Origin: Tethya wilhelma
Lineage: Eukaryota > Porifera > Demospongiae > Tethyida > Tethyidae
NCBI GenBank assembly: GCA_964030475.1
Contig: CAXIPT010000009.1
Span: forward strand, 3,090,223-3,154,222
Direction of reading: 5' to 3'
Length of the DNA: 64,000 nucleotides
Every line of letters begins with the position of its first letter. Positions within the stretch are counted from its first letter, which is position 1. Below are positions 43,306-54,559 of this stretch, piece by piece. The notes under the pieces are model-generated. The model ran no database searches, was not told where the DNA came from, and saw nothing but the letters and a program-made list of their open reading frames with translations. A program made the position numbers and the translations under genes.

Positions 43306-45398
43306 CTTGAATTTGAGCATGGTACACTTGTAACTGATCCATGTGTGTGGGAAGGTCCTTACGTAATGACTATAATATGGATGTGTGTGTATATATAAAA
43401 TGAGACTTGAATTCCTCATTGCATGAGCTATGAATATAGTCATACTTACATGTAACTATTATAATATGAAGCTATAAAGAATAAATTATAAGTAGAAATT
43501 TGAATCATAAAGCTAACTTGAAGAGTTTTACTCTACAGTATACCCATAGAGTGTACGTCTAGTGTGTACATGCATGACACCATAAGAAGTATCTCAAAAC
43601 CAAACAAAATGAAACCAAAACAACAATTAAAGCAAAATATACAGCTCCTAATGATAGGAATAATATGCATGTATAGATGCTATACTTACCACAAAAGAAC
43701 ATCCATAATTGGAGTATGGACAAGGCACTTCAGTCAATGGACAGTCACCTCCATCAACAGCAAGATGATTTTGAAGCTGGATTGTGTTTAAAGTAACTGT
43801 GTGTAATTACAGTTGACATGCAACCATATGCCCGTATAGATACTATTAAATGAGTAATAACAAATGCATGCAGAATATACATATATAATGCAAAGAAACG
43901 ATGTTCCCAAATGTGGGGCCAAAGAATGAACACAAAAAGGCTGTTTACTGCCAAAATTCACATGCAAAATGTACGTACCTCTGAGAGTTTAAACTCCTTC
44001 TTGGAATCACATTCTTTGGGGCACTTCCGCAATACATCTGGGCATTCTTTTTTCATGTGATCCTACAAACATGTTATTTTGTCCAATTTTTGTGAATGAT
44101 AATAATAATATGATTATTATTAATACACACACATGCATGCACACACATAGTTGGGTGATGCTCTCACTCTCAGATACATTAATTAAGAAAATTAATGCGT
44201 TAGCGTGCATTGCACTAAATAAGCTAGGAATGAATATGCAAATTTTAAATTTACGTGGCCATCATGTGCACCATGCAGTTATACACTGTACTATGCCCAC
44301 TAATAAACGCTAGATGTCAGCAAAAAAAAAAAAAACTACTAAGAGGCAGTAGGGAAAAGTACTTGTCAAGGCTTAGTACTATAATATTATTATGCTAGTT
44401 GAATTCCATTGAGTATAAAGAGCTACCAAACTTATATTCATGATGCATAGATCAACCCATGCATATAGGCTCTTGTGTACGGTAAATTTTATACTATAAA
44501 CTTATAGGTTGCTATAGGCATCAGCAAACAAACACACACACAAAAAATATTTTGGGACATAATTATATAGTATTACATACCAACATCAGCTGAGAAGGCA
44601 CTTCTTGATGACAGTAAGCACATTCTGTTGGTCTCATTGGGCACTCCACCTCTTGGTGGGCCTTGAATACGCTAGCTTGGATGGACTGGCCGCACTGTTT
44701 GCATTGAACCTCTCGATGTCCACACGACTTAATGTGAGCCTAGTATAATTATCCAAAATAGTGATGTTGAGCACTATTATAATATAGCTAAACATCATAA
44801 TAACAACTAATATACCGTATAGCCGGAAATATTGACGGGGATTTTACTTTGACGTTTTTTACGGTCAAAGTCCAAATCGTCAAATTTAAATCCGCCAATA
44901 TTTTGGGCGCCATATATGAATGTATTATGCGCACTCGCAAATCGTCAAATTTAAATTCGTCATTTTTATTTTACGTTCTGCGGAGCAAACCGTCAAATAC
45001 CGTATATATAATTTTATTAATTTTATTATGATACACATGTTTTACATTTACTTGTCAAAGAGATTCAAATTCATGATTAAATTACTTTCTCAAAGTGAAC
45101 TTACTTCTAGTTCATTCAAATACCCCACCCACTGACATCCTCCTGCAACATAATTGCAATACACCTCCAATCTTGATATGTCTCTAGCGACAGCACGGTC
45201 TGGAAATGTTTGGGTAATTTCTTCATTGTCTTCAGGACAGACTAGTCTTTGACTAGTACTCTGGAAATGAGGTACACATTCCTTGCAAAAACGATGGCCA
45301 CAATCTGCTTGGACTGGATTTCTTGCGGCACAGCGGCATATGGTACATTTATATAATTCTTGAAGAGGACGAACAAATTTGGCTTCATACCCAGGCAT
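43306..45398 (-). CDS. TRAF-like protein: RING and TRAF zinc fingers, C-terminus not found
   Basis: Minus-strand exons 45398-45105, 44739-44581, 44062-43979, 43776-43690 and 43369-43306 join in phase. The start at MPGYEAKFV follows an acceptor (TTTAATGTAG), implying a 5' UTR exon upstream. The RING reads YKCTICRCAARNPVQADCGH then RFCKECV, as in TRAF1/2-type adaptors. TRAF-type fingers follow (CNYVAGGCQWVGYLNELE, CGHREVQCKQCG, CAYCHQEVP, CPKECDSKKEF, CPYSNYGCSF), with exon ends at finger boundaries. The last visible exon (DLPTHMDQLQVYHAQIQ) looks like the start of the coiled coil and ends in phase 1. No MATH domain is visible downstream before the SWIM remnant. The gene is either truncated by that insertion or uses distant exons. 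Confidence 0.7.
44816..45004. mobile_element. AT-rich MITE-like element (TACCGTATA ends) in a TRAF-like intron
   Basis: The element runs from TACCGTATAGCCGGAAATA to CGTCAAATACCGTATATA and has internal repeats of CGTCAAATTTAAAT. Inverted TACCGTATA-type ends and no coding capacity fit a MITE. Confidence 0.6.
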
Positions 45399-45548
45399 TT
45401 CTACATTAAAGATAGAGTCTGATAAAACTATATATGAATCTGTCAAGTCAACATGAGTCTCTTTTGTACTTATCATTACGTAAAAATGAATAATAAGTTG
45501 TTCAATTTTCATCAAGTTATTAATAATAGCTCTCATGAACGACCCCAC

Positions 45549-45595
45549 CTCGTACCAAGGCCCCTCCCATCAAAAAGGAGAGGGCCTGGTAAACA
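45549..45595. repeat. short palindrome (CTCGTACCAAGGCCC...GGGCCTGGTA)
   Basis: ACCAAGGCCCCTCCC is mirrored by GAGAGGGCCTGGT with a short loop. It resembles the CCTCGTTC palindrome family in plan but not in sequence. Confidence 0.5.
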
Positions 45596-45605
45596 CTGTT
45601 TGTGC

Positions 45606-45751
45606 ACAGAGGAGGTACGACACGAGTGCACCTTTGCTGAGCTGGCAAGTGGGGTGCACGTGATCATCTCTTATTGGGAAGTATTGCAGTCACGTGATTG
45701 GAATGTAATTAACAGACTTGCCAAGGGCGCACTCGTGTCGTACCTCCTCTG
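45606..45751. mobile_element. 146-bp MITE with CAGAGGAGGTACGACACGAG ends
   Basis: The left arm CAGAGGAGGTACGACACGAG continues into GTGCACCTTTGC...GGCAAG, and the right arm is its mirror (CTTGCCAAGGGCGCAC then CTCGTGTCGTACCTCCTCTG). The arms extend more than 35 bases with few mismatches. It lies upstream of the TRAF-like start, possibly in its 5' UTR intron or promoter. Confidence 0.8.
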
Positions 45752-46393
45752 GTTCGTGCATGCATGCACTAAGATTTTTCTGTAATTTTCAGCATACTTT
45801 TCAGTATCATGTGAACCATCATATACAGAGCAGGTAAACAGTTTCCGTGCCACAAGTGCTAACCATTGCACTATCGTAAATCAAAGGTGAGTAACCGTCA
45901 AATTATATGTAATCTTCTGCTAGACAGAGAAGTTACCGGCATGGTTTGTTTATATTTTGTCCTCCACCCGCCACTACCTAAGGTCAATTCATCTAGTCAC
46001 AGTACAGTCTTGCAGGCCAGCCCATATTCACTTGGCCTAAGAAGTCTGTGATGCCATGTACTTGTCAGCAATAAAGTCAAAAGTCAGTACCACATACTAA
46101 ATCTGCTGACGGTGCAGAACAAACAACCTCTTTAAGTTTCCTTGGGAAAGGTCTGGCCCGAGACTAAAACCTAACATTGAATCAATGATATGCAACACCA
46201 TTTATACTCACTTGATCTGGTTGACATCGACCTTGATCTTCGGTGATCTTGCGGCTTTCTATCGATAATAGCTATTTAGCCGCAAACGTTTGTGATTCTA
46301 TTTATAAATAGGACATGACGTTATCAAGCAGTAGCGTATATTTGGATATCCAAGGGAAATTCCCGGTGAAACCGCAAACTGTCCTCAGGCACC
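45752..46393. other. divergent intergenic region, no gene seen
   Basis: Upstream regions of the TRAF-like gene (minus) and the small secreted peptide gene (plus). No exon-like sequence is recognised. Confidence 0.45.
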
Positions 46394-46494
46394 ATGACAA
46401 AGGCTATTTTCGTTCTCTTTCTCGTTGGAGTGATCCTCTTCCCTCTGATTTGTCAGTCAGTGGATGACCAAGAAGGTTAGTATACCAAGATACC

Positions 46495-46538
<44 letters not shown>

Positions 46539-46966
46539 ACCACTAGACCAAGAGATATGTCCTGGTTGTGCTGAATTCAAGACCGCTGATGCTGTTATTG
46601 ATGACCTCACAAACTCCATTGATTCTCTCAAACAAAGGGTGAGTAAAAAAAAAAAACTCTGAGTAAATTGTCTTAAGAACGTACTCCATAATGACTGGTA
46701 GCTCCCTATAGCTAGTCACTTCCATACTGATAGCTATGGCAAAACAATAAGTATTGCCTTCTTTGATTTTCCTGTTAGCCACTCCATAAGCTAGTCGATA
46801 AGTCTGTGTCCTCTGAGTATACGTAGGAGCAGTTGCCTAGATTTCGTGAAAGACCCAGAGTTCGCTAATGTCAAGTTTTTTTGTTTATTTTTCCCTTGTA
46901 CAGGTGGATAAACTGGGCAACTTTGATTCCAACACTGTGAAGAGGAGTGCTAAAGAGGCGGAGTGA
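46394..46966 (+). CDS. small secreted peptide, 78 residues, three exons
   Basis: Exons 46394-46475, 46547-46638 and 46904-46966 join in phase (237 bases with stop). The start gives a strong signal peptide (MTKAIFVLFLVGVILFPLIC). The mature part has an acidic start (VDDQEDQE), a CPGC motif, an amphipathic helix (DAVIDDLTNSIDSLKQRVDK) and an end with a Lys-Arg dibasic site (NTVKRSAKEAE). I do not recognise a family. It is too short to stand out without exon joining. Roles as a secreted ligand, a redox-active CxxC peptide or a processed peptide are all open. The first intron is a CA microsatellite (46497-46536). Confidence 0.65.
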
Positions 46967-47395
46967 ACTACAGCATGCAATATCAATGATCAGGCCAGTT
47001 TCATTTTTTCACTTTTATCGATTGCTGCATATCATTTAATCAGTCTTTGTATTAATTAATACCTTTGGACCATGGTGTACCATATATCTATTGTTTAGCA
47101 AGTAGAAGATTTATCTCATATTATTATGCCAAGAATATTATTTATCACGCCTGTCCTATAATCCTTGTATGTATGATTTGTATACTAAATGCCAATCCCT
47201 TTTGCAATACAATGTTTTATGATACTATGTACATACACACATAGATAAAATTAATGGTACAATACAACAGTGAATGTCTATAGCACATGTAATTGTTCTA
47301 TCTGTTGACAGCTAGTCATATTATAAGGATGTTGTGATGGATTGAAGAATGTTTTTAAGTCCTACAGTTGTGAGTACAGTAGTATAGTTTTACTG
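46967..47395. other. convergent spacer, no gene seen
   Basis: Probable 3' UTRs of the small peptide gene and of the truncated membrane-protein copy. Confidence 0.45.
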
Positions 47396-48620
47396 TTAAA
47401 ATTTGTTCTCCTCATTTGCCAGCAGTGATTCTCGTAGCTGTATAGAAGTGTGTGTTATCCCACTCTCAGTGGTCTTCTTCTTAGGTACAATACCGTACAT
47501 GAAACCATGTGGTCCGATGCCTCGGAATTTTCGTTTGAGTTTTGAGACAATCTTTTTCTTCATTTTCTCTCTTTTTCTAGTTGTCACAACTCTTTCAAAC
47601 ACATGATACATCACTATGGCAACAAAGGATAGAAATGCCATACCAACCATACTGTTGGTCACTTTGACTTGATTTGCTGATGAGTTTAGCTTGTAAGATG
47701 TAGCTGAAGTTAAACAAGCAAGATTCATTAGGAAAAAGATTTCGATAAAGTTAGGCAATTTTGACTCGTACACCCATCCAAAGACAGACAAGTATGAAAA
47801 TAGTCCGATAACCACGACGTTAATTGCTAGCAAATTAATGAAAGGGTCATTTGAAGTGTTTAATGAGAAAATAGCAAAGAGAATTCCACGAATTAGCAAG
47901 AGTAGTCCAGTCCAGTAGCGATGCTGCTCTCTATAGGGACCTGTGTAGGCATCAAAGAGTGGCTTTAGTTTGTGCACCCAAAAGATGATACGATTCATTC
48001 CATTGATTTTTTGTAGCCACTGGACAACCAGTAGCACTACTGTGTATGGGAGAGAGAGGAGGATTAGGACTAGTAGACCCATGATGAATAGGGGGATGTG
48101 TTTTCCAGTGAGGTAATCAATGTTTCCATCATACAGCCACACTCTCTTGCTAGAGTTGTTAGAATAGGTGAGCGTGCCCAATTGAAATATTGTGATAATG
48201 TTTCGAAGCAATTTTTCATACGATATAGTAAAAATAGAGTTGCTAAGACTTGCACAGTTATTGGTTCCACACAAATTTACAATGGTGAAATAGTGCCGAT
48301 TTGGCAGAATGAGGGTTATAACAATGAACCAAATGTAGAGAGGAAAGAGAAACTGTATGTAGCCAAACTTTAGTATAGCAATCAAGACCATTGTAGAAGC
48401 ATACCTCAATATATACCCGAGTCTAAATTAAGCGAGGCTATATGAACCGTGGCCAGCTTAGGAAAAAGTTACCGATTTCCAGAGGAAAGAAAATGGCATG
48501 GTTAGCTTGGAGAATGTTGGCGTAAAAGATTAAGTCATTTATTGTTCCTGTGGAGACTGTGAGATCTAGCAATGTGAGCTAGAGAGATAATGAGATTTTG
48601 TAATCAGGCTTTATAGTGAC
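47396..48620 (-). pseudogene. 5'-truncated copy of the beta-helix/multi-span membrane protein
   Basis: An open frame at 48409-47396 covers the C-terminal membrane region (FLFPLYIWFIVITLIL, GKHIPLFIMGLLVLILLSLP, KREKMKKKIVSKLKRKFRG, and the same ending LRESLLANEENKF). It is about 90% like the intact gene by eye. Upstream (about 48420-48620), homology continues with stops and small indels through the span after the Cys-rich region, then ends. The beta-helix half is missing. It probably arose by partial tandem duplication. Confidence 0.8.
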
Positions 48621-48888
48621 AAGCTTGAAGTTTTTTTCCCAAACTACTTATACCTTGATCAAGGGACAATTAAGCGTAACTGTAAAGTTTTCAAATCTAA
48701 TAGTATATAATGTTCACACAAATCAAAACCAGACAGAATAAGTAAAAAAAAGTATTATATAAGATGACAAATTTTTGTTGTTAATAACTATAATTAAAGT
48801 TTAATAGTAAATGATAATGATAAATTTAGACTTTGTGACAGTTTGAAGAATTCAGTCACATACATGTTAAATAAAAACTATACAATAG
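48621..48888. other. spacer, no gene seen
   Basis: AT-rich 3' flank of the intact membrane-protein gene. Confidence 0.4.
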
Positions 48889-51800
48889 CTATTTTAGACT
48901 ATTGTTCTCCTCATTTGCCAGGAGTGATTCCTGTAGCTGTACAGAACTGTGTGTTATCCCACTCTCAGTGTTGTTCTTAAGCATAAAATTATAATGGTAC
49001 ATGAAAGAAACAGGTGATACTTTGCCTCTGAACTTTTCTTTGAGTTTTGCGGCAATCTTTTTCTTCATTTCCTCTCCTTTTCTAGTCCTCACAACTCTTT
49101 CGAACACATGATATATCACTATGGCAACAAAGGATAGAATTGCCATACCAACCATACTGTTGGTCACTTTGGCTTGATTTGCTGATGAGTTTAATTCGTA
49201 AAATGTAGCTGAAGTCAAACAGGCAAGATTCATTAGGAAAAAGATTTCGATAAAGTTAGGCAATTTTGACTCGTACACCCATCCAAAAAAAGACAAATAT
49301 GAAAACAGTCCAATCACTACGATGTTAATTGCTAGCAAATTAATGAAAGGGTCATTTGAAGTGTTTAATGAGAAAATAACAAACAGAATTCCACGAATTA
49401 GCAAGAGTAGTCCTGTCCAGTAGCGATGTTGCTCTTTATAGGGACCTGTGTAGGCATCAAAGAGTGGCTTTAGTTTGTGCACCCAAAAGATGATACGGTT
49501 CGTTCTGTTAATTTTTTGTAGCCACTGGGCAACCAGTAACACTACTGTGTATGGAAGAGAGAGGAAGATTAGGACTAGTAGACCCATGATGAACAGAGGG
49601 ATGTGTTTTCCAGTGAGGTAGTCAATGTTTCCATCATACAACCACACTCTCTTACTAGAGTTGTCAGAGTAGGTGAGTGTGCCCGATTGAAATATTGTGA
49701 TTATGTTTCTAAGTAGTTTTGCATACGATAGTAAAAATAAAGTTGCTAAGACTTGCACTGTGTTAGTTCCACACAGCTTTGCAATGGTGAAATAGCGCCG
49801 ACTCAGCAGAATGAGAGTGAGAACTATGAACCAAATGTAGAGAGGAAAGAGAAACTGTAGCCAAACTTTAACATAGCCATCAAGATCATTGTAAAAACAT
49901 ACTTCAGTACCCAAGTCTAGATTAAGCCAGGCTATGAACCAGCTTAGGAAAGAGTTGTGGATTTCTGGGGGAAAGAAAATGGCCTGGTTAGCTCGGACAA
50001 TGTTAGCATAAAAGATTAGGCCATTTATTGTTCCTGTGGAGACTGTGAGATCTAGCAATGTAAGACCTATAATGAGTGCCACCCCTGCTATTATGAATAC
50101 TGGAACAATTAGAATTACCCATTTATTCGAACAGTTTTGAGTACATGAGGAAGACCCTAATAATTGGCTGTAATTAGTGAGGCATTGACCACAGAGAATG
50201 CCTGAGTGGTTTAAGGCACATTGTTTGTCAGGATGGTACAAGTCTAACAGTGGCACTCTTACACTGTTATAGCAATAGTTGAATGGACAATATTTTGATA
50301 CAATGATTCTAGGGTCGTCTTGAGTTGCATAGATCCACATATTTCCAGATCGTTTGATTTGAAATGTTGTCATGTTGCACTCAATGTTGTGTTTTTTAAG
50401 AAGACTGGGGTGACACACACATGTCCCACTTGATGCTTGGAATGAAAATCCGAGTGGACAGTAGCTTTTTATGGTGATTGAGATTGTAAATGACTTGATG
50501 TAAACATTTTGTTGTTTTGGGTTTGAAGGTTTGTAGTTCTCAACATTCAGACTTAAGTGTAAACTTGTGTTCAATTGAAATGAATAAATTGTATAGGTTA
50601 ATGTCGTACAGTGCTTATTGACAGTTTGTACATTTTGGGAAAGGCCTATTCTTGCTATATTATGTGTAGTCTTCAATAGTTCTGCATACACAACTGCTGG
50701 TACGATGCCATATGCTTGTCCCACAGCAATAGCTTGGAACTGAAATGTTTGTCCAGGAAACAGTTCAATTGTGTGTGAAAACTTTTTACAATCTGGGGTT
50801 GAATTGTTACAAATACACACTTGAAAAGGATTTGAAGATAAAATGGAATTGTTAAAGTTTCTGATTTTAGTTGCAAAAAAGGTAAGATTTTGACAATAAT
50901 TTCCAAAGTTAAGATATCCACCATAGAGCATGTCTCCAGCAACTGATGCAGTATTGTTTAAAAAAGTCAGTTTTGGACAACTAGAACCCATTGAGTCACT
51001 ATAGTCTCTGTGATACTCCAAGAATGGCTTAGTAATGAATCGATATACTTTCAGAGAACGGGTATAACTTGGATCATCAATGTATACAGCCCCTCCTTTT
51101 CGTGAGGCGTGATTTTTGAAAAATTCTATTGAGTTACTAGAACTCAATATTAACAATTGAGAGTCAGAATGAAGGCATAATGCACCACCATTTATGCCAT
51201 TATTCCTTACAAACTCAACAGTAGCATTGGGTCCTTTTATCTCAAATTTGGTAGCAATTGCAGTGATAGCCCCACCATAGGGTGAATTGGAAGTGTTGTT
51301 TTCAAATAGAACGTAAGCATTTTTCAAGATATGAACACTTGCTTGTACTGCAGCTAAAGTAGAATATCTAGCAATAAGTACTTTATTTTTCTTAACAATG
51401 TTGTTGATAAAATAAGTCTCACTTCCTTCTTCAAAGATGAGACTTGATCTCCATAGTACCAATCCTGAATTACTGTGAAGAGTGTTCTTTCCATGAAGAA
51501 ATATAGAAGAGGGATTCAATGTATAGATTGATGTATACTCTGTAACAATTTCCTCAAAGTATGTTTTAGTTGTGCCTAAAATTAAGAAACAATTTATTAA
51601 TTCTGTGTTTCTTAGAAGTGTTTCAGAACCATTTACACTTGAAATATATATCTTTCGGACTCTGTGATTTGATGGTGTCTCATCAATCAAACTGTTTGAG
51701 ATTGTCAGCTTAGTAGCATCAGAATTTGAATAAAATACAATGGAATGTCCTTTGGACCCTTTATGTCCACGGGACACAAGTTGATCTATTGCAATATTAT

Positions 51801-52737
51801 GTGAATTGTTATTGTGATTTGCTGTAACAAGATTAATTAAATTCTTATAAAACTGAACGTCTCTCATTGTGATGTTTAGCATTGGGTTGCGATTACCTAT
51901 GAATGTCATTATGTTCAATCCACTGGCTGCTTTATTTGGATAACCATGTACATGTATTTTTGGAACCAACAATCTTGTCACAGAGTAAGGTTCAAGTCCA
52001 TGATTAAAACTACACATTGTGATATTAATGTTTGTTGTTTTAGGGAGGCCCCTCCTAATTATACTGGTTCCATTGAAAAGTATAAAGCAGTTAATGTGAT
52101 TATGGTGAAAGATTGATTGAGACAACAGAAGCTCTCTCCCCACGTTTCTAACTAGCAATCCAATTCCTTTTGTGCCACTAAATGTAACATTGACAATTCT
52201 TACAAACATTGAGTCTGTGACAAAAACTGCGATTTTAGTATTTCTATCAAATGGTGTAGGACACGTACAATTCTTTAAGGATATGTTTGCAATTGTGAAA
52301 TTTGTAACATTGCTAAAGAACAAACCAGAACGACTCACACACTTAATTGAAGTGTACATGAGGTTAAGTGAATCATTTTCATACTCAAAACGGGATATCT
52401 CAAAGCTCGAGATTGTTTCAACAAAAATCTTTGTGTCACTTACAATCACACTTTCATCTCCAATGATATGTATACCTGGTGATAGAGCTACTGATATAGA
52501 GGCAGTGGAACTATTGAGGCTCTGGATGACTCTGCCTTTGACCAACTCACTGAGAGTGTAGCAGTGGCCATCCAAAGCTGTAGGACAAAGTGAAGCTGTC
52601 TTTTGTTCATTTGTGATTACATAGATCGTAGCGTTGCTGCTATCAGCAAGAGATCCAGTATCTCCCAACAGAAGTATTATCACAGCACAAACTATCACAG
52701 CAATTGTAGACATGACTTTCAATTTTAGGCATGCCAT
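48889..52737 (-). CDS. beta-helix (Pom-type repeat) receptor-like protein with ~8-9 membrane spans, intact copy
   Basis: This is one long uninterrupted frame. I start it at MACLKLKVMSTIAV (52737) because it gives a signal peptide matching the paralogue at 61371; upstream Mets up to 52878 are possible. That yields about 1282 residues. The first ~650 are a predicted right-handed beta-helix with many N-glycosylation sites and repeats of FxxN and GGA type (SPYGGAITA, NGGALCL, RKGGAVYIDD), as in polymorphic outer-membrane-protein repeats. A Cys-rich segment follows (CPLGFSF, CVCHPSLL, CALNHSGILCGQC). Then come about eight to nine hydrophobic spans (VILIVPVFIIAGVALIIGL; PLFIMGLLVLIFLSLPYTVV; IEIFFLMNLACLTSA) and a basic tail. 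The layout suggests a cell-surface receptor or scaffold; no known G-protein-receptor motif is seen. It is intronless and has a truncated and a broken copy nearby. Confidence 0.8.
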   Translation of the reverse strand: MACLKLKVMSTIAVIVCAVIILLLGDTGSLADSSNATIYVITNEQKTASLCPTALDGHCYTLSELVKGRVIQSLNSSTASISVALSPGIHIIGDESVIVSDTKIFVETISSFEISRFEYENDSLNLMYTSIKCVSRSGLFFSNVTNFTIANISLKNCTCPTPFDRNTKIAVFVTDSMFVRIVNVTFSGTKGIGLLVRNVGRELLLSQSIFHHNHINCFILFNGTSIIRRGLPKTTNINITMCSFNHGLEPYSVTRLLVPKIHVHGYPNKAASGLNIMTFIGNRNPMLNITMRDVQFYKNLINLVTANHNNNSHNIAIDQLVSRGHKGSKGHSIVFYSNSDATKLTISNSLIDETPSNHRVRKIYISSVNGSETLLRNTELINCFLILGTTKTYFEEIVTEYTSIYTLNPSSIFLHGKNTLHSNSGLVLWRSSLIFEEGSETYFINNIVKKNKVLIARYSTLAAVQASVHILKNAYVLFENNTSNSPYGGAITAIATKFEIKGPNATVEFVRNNGINGGALCLHSDSQLLILSSSNSIEFFKNHASRKGGAVYIDDPSYTRSLKVYRFITKPFLEYHRDYSDSMGSSCPKLTFLNNTASVAGDMLYGGYLNFGNYCQNLTFFATKIRNFNNSILSSNPFQVCICNNSTPDCKKFSHTIELFPGQTFQFQAIAVGQAYGIVPAVVYAELLKTTHNIARIGLSQNVQTVNKHCTTLTYTIYSFQLNTSLHLSLNVENYKPSNPKQQNVYIKSFTISITIKSYCPLGFSFQASSGTCVCHPSLLKKHNIECNMTTFQIKRSGNMWIYATQDDPRIIVSKYCPFNYCYNSVRVPLLDLYHPDKQCALNHSGILCGQCLTNYSQLLGSSSCTQNCSNKWVILIVPVFIIAGVALIIGLTLLDLTVSTGTINGLIFYANIVRANQAIFFPPEIHNSFLSWFIAWLNLDLGTEVCFYNDLDGYVKVWLQFLFPLYIWFIVLTLILLSRRYFTIAKLCGTNTVQVLATLFLLSYAKLLRNIITIFQSGTLTYSDNSSKRVWLYDGNIDYLTGKHIPLFIMGLLVLIFLSLPYTVVLLVAQWLQKINRTNRIIFWVHKLKPLFDAYTGPYKEQHRYWTGLLLLIRGILFVIFSLNTSNDPFINLLAINIVVIGLFSYLSFFGWVYESKLPNFIEIFFLMNLACLTSATFYELNSSANQAKVTNSMVGMAILSFVAIVIYHVFERVVRTRKGEEMKKKIAAKLKEKFRGKVSPVSFMYHYNFMLKNNTESGITHSSVQLQESLLANEENNSLK

Positions 52738-53024
52738 AATCAGGATTTTTCTTTTATCTTGAGATAACATCAAATGCATACTTTGGATCATTCTGAAATT
52801 CATGCAGCTGCACATTCCTTGAGAGTTTATAATGACAATTTTGAATATCCAAATATTAATCATTTTGATAACAAGCAATAAATATTCACACAGAAACTAT
52901 AGACACATTACTCCCAAAAGGTACTGTTTTTGCAATCGTTATACAATGTCATACAATGTACAAATTTAAATTTTCAAAACACAACATAACTTAACAATTT
53001 CAATCTGCAATGTAATAATAGGCT

Positions 53025-54266
53025 TTACCTTTTTGCTTTAGCTTTTGATTTTGTTTTACTATAACCTTGTGACTGTCTAGTGCTTGTTTTAGCAGTGGAT
53101 GTGGTGGTACTGGCGGATGGTTTTATGTGTGCTAGTACTCTGGGTGCATCGTGTGTGAGCTCATTGTTATTGGGTTGCTCCTCTTCAGTGTTCATGTGAT
53201 GACTCCAACCAATTGCTTCATTTTCAAAATCTTCCTCATCTGAGAGCTCTTCCCTACATGAAGCATATGCATCAGAATCAATACTATGTGTATGAAAGCA
53301 CCGAGGTTGTGGTGCGATCACATTCGGCTGACAGTTATCACTATCTCTGTGGGAAGATGATGATTTGGTCCGTTTTTGTCTAATTCTGAACAGATTGAAC
53401 TTCTTAAAAGATCCTTTTATGTTTGCCAAAGACAGTGGGTTGCTTGCTCCAGATGAAAATTGTCCATTGGCACTATTTGTATGAGAAGGTGGGTCAATGT
53501 AGTTTGGTTTGCCTGTATTCTGTCTATTGATTGACTGGCAGCGATGATGTAGCTGGGGTGTCAAGAAGGGAGCTGACTCAATTTGCCGTTCACTTGTCAA
53601 TGCTGGAGAAAAGTGTTTGAGACTCGCAGTTTCAACATCTACTGAATTGTTGTGGTTGCTGTTTAAGTGTTCTGTTGACTGGTTCTCGTGAGTGTGCAGC
53701 TGTTCAGTAGAGTTTCTTTCTTGATCTTGATAGTCAAATCTCATAGAAAAATATTCTTCATTTTGGGTGAGTGAATGCGAAGGTGAATATTGTCTATGAT
53801 CCACTTCAGAGCTATAGGTGTCGTCATCTGATGACTGTGTTTCATCATGCCACATTTGCAATTGGGGAACACTATATTCAGAAACTTTCATGTCAATTTT
53901 GTCTCTTTGATGCTCCAATTCATTTTTGAAAGACTCTTGTTTTCTCACAAGAGATTCGAGCTGCTTTTTGAAACTGTTCAACAGCCTTTTGCACTCTGAT
54001 TGTAATCTTGCTTGATACTCACGTCTCATTTCTTCAGTTTTGCATCTGTTTTTTGCCTTGAGACGTTCATACCTTTTCCTCCATTCTTCATCCTTTGCTA
54101 GCAATTCTGCCTTTCGTTCTTCATTCTTCACCCGCAATTCTTCTCTCCATTCAGCATCTCTCTGGTGTACCAATTCTTCAAGCTGCTCACTGTACTGCTT
54201 CTGATCGTGAAGTTTGTCCTTGCACTCTTGCAGTTCTTGCTTTAATGACTGAATTTGATCTTGCAT
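53025..54266 (-). CDS. coiled-coil Ser-rich protein, paralogue that lost its CARD exon
   Basis: The frame begins with heptad-rich sequence (MQDQIQSLKQELQECKDKL, DEEWRKRYERLKAKNR), continues into a Ser/Thr/Gln-rich middle and a conserved acidic motif (DAYASCREELSDEEDFENE, HMNTEEEQPNN), and ends in a basic tail. It is clearly homologous to the gene at 54952-57165 from SDNHH/DNHHKF onward. No intact CARD exon precedes it; recognisable scraps of one lie at 54560-54730. The ATG at 54266 is internal relative to the paralogue, so this is either a truncated expressed protein of 413 residues or an early pseudogene. Confidence 0.6.
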   Translation of the reverse strand: MQDQIQSLKQELQECKDKLHDQKQYSEQLEELVHQRDAEWREELRVKNEERKAELLAKDEEWRKRYERLKAKNRCKTEEMRREYQARLQSECKRLLNSFKKQLESLVRKQESFKNELEHQRDKIDMKVSEYSVPQLQMWHDETQSSDDDTYSSEVDHRQYSPSHSLTQNEEYFSMRFDYQDQERNSTEQLHTHENQSTEHLNSNHNNSVDVETASLKHFSPALTSERQIESAPFLTPQLHHRCQSINRQNTGKPNYIDPPSHTNSANGQFSSGASNPLSLANIKGSFKKFNLFRIRQKRTKSSSSHRDSDNCQPNVIAPQPRCFHTHSIDSDAYASCREELSDEEDFENEAIGWSHHMNTEEEQPNNNELTHDAPRVLAHIKPSASTTTSTAKTSTRQSQGYSKTKSKAKAKR

Positions 54267-54559
54267 TGCAAAGAATTTGTGATGATTGTCGGATCAACCC
54301 CACCCCCTTTTTTTGGCAGCTTGCAAATTAACAAACAGCAGATAATCTACCAACTCGTGGACTCTTTGCACTTACTTTGAGGGAGAATTTAGCTCAGGGA
54401 ATAAGCTTAGAATATATTAAGTCTAGAAATCGCACACACTTGCACAAAATAGCTATACCTATATATACGGTAGTCAGCTAACACAACTCGAAAATGGGTG
54501 GAGCTACAACACGTGACATGAAGGAGAAAAATATTCAGGCATGTTTTCTTAATAATATG

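Noticed and set aside
48889..52737. Bacterial contamination as the source of the Pom-like repeats
   Set aside because: The frame continues into a many-span membrane half, has tandem paralogues, is interrupted in one copy by eukaryotic-type elements and is embedded among intron-bearing animal genes. Ancient transfer of the repeat region stays open.
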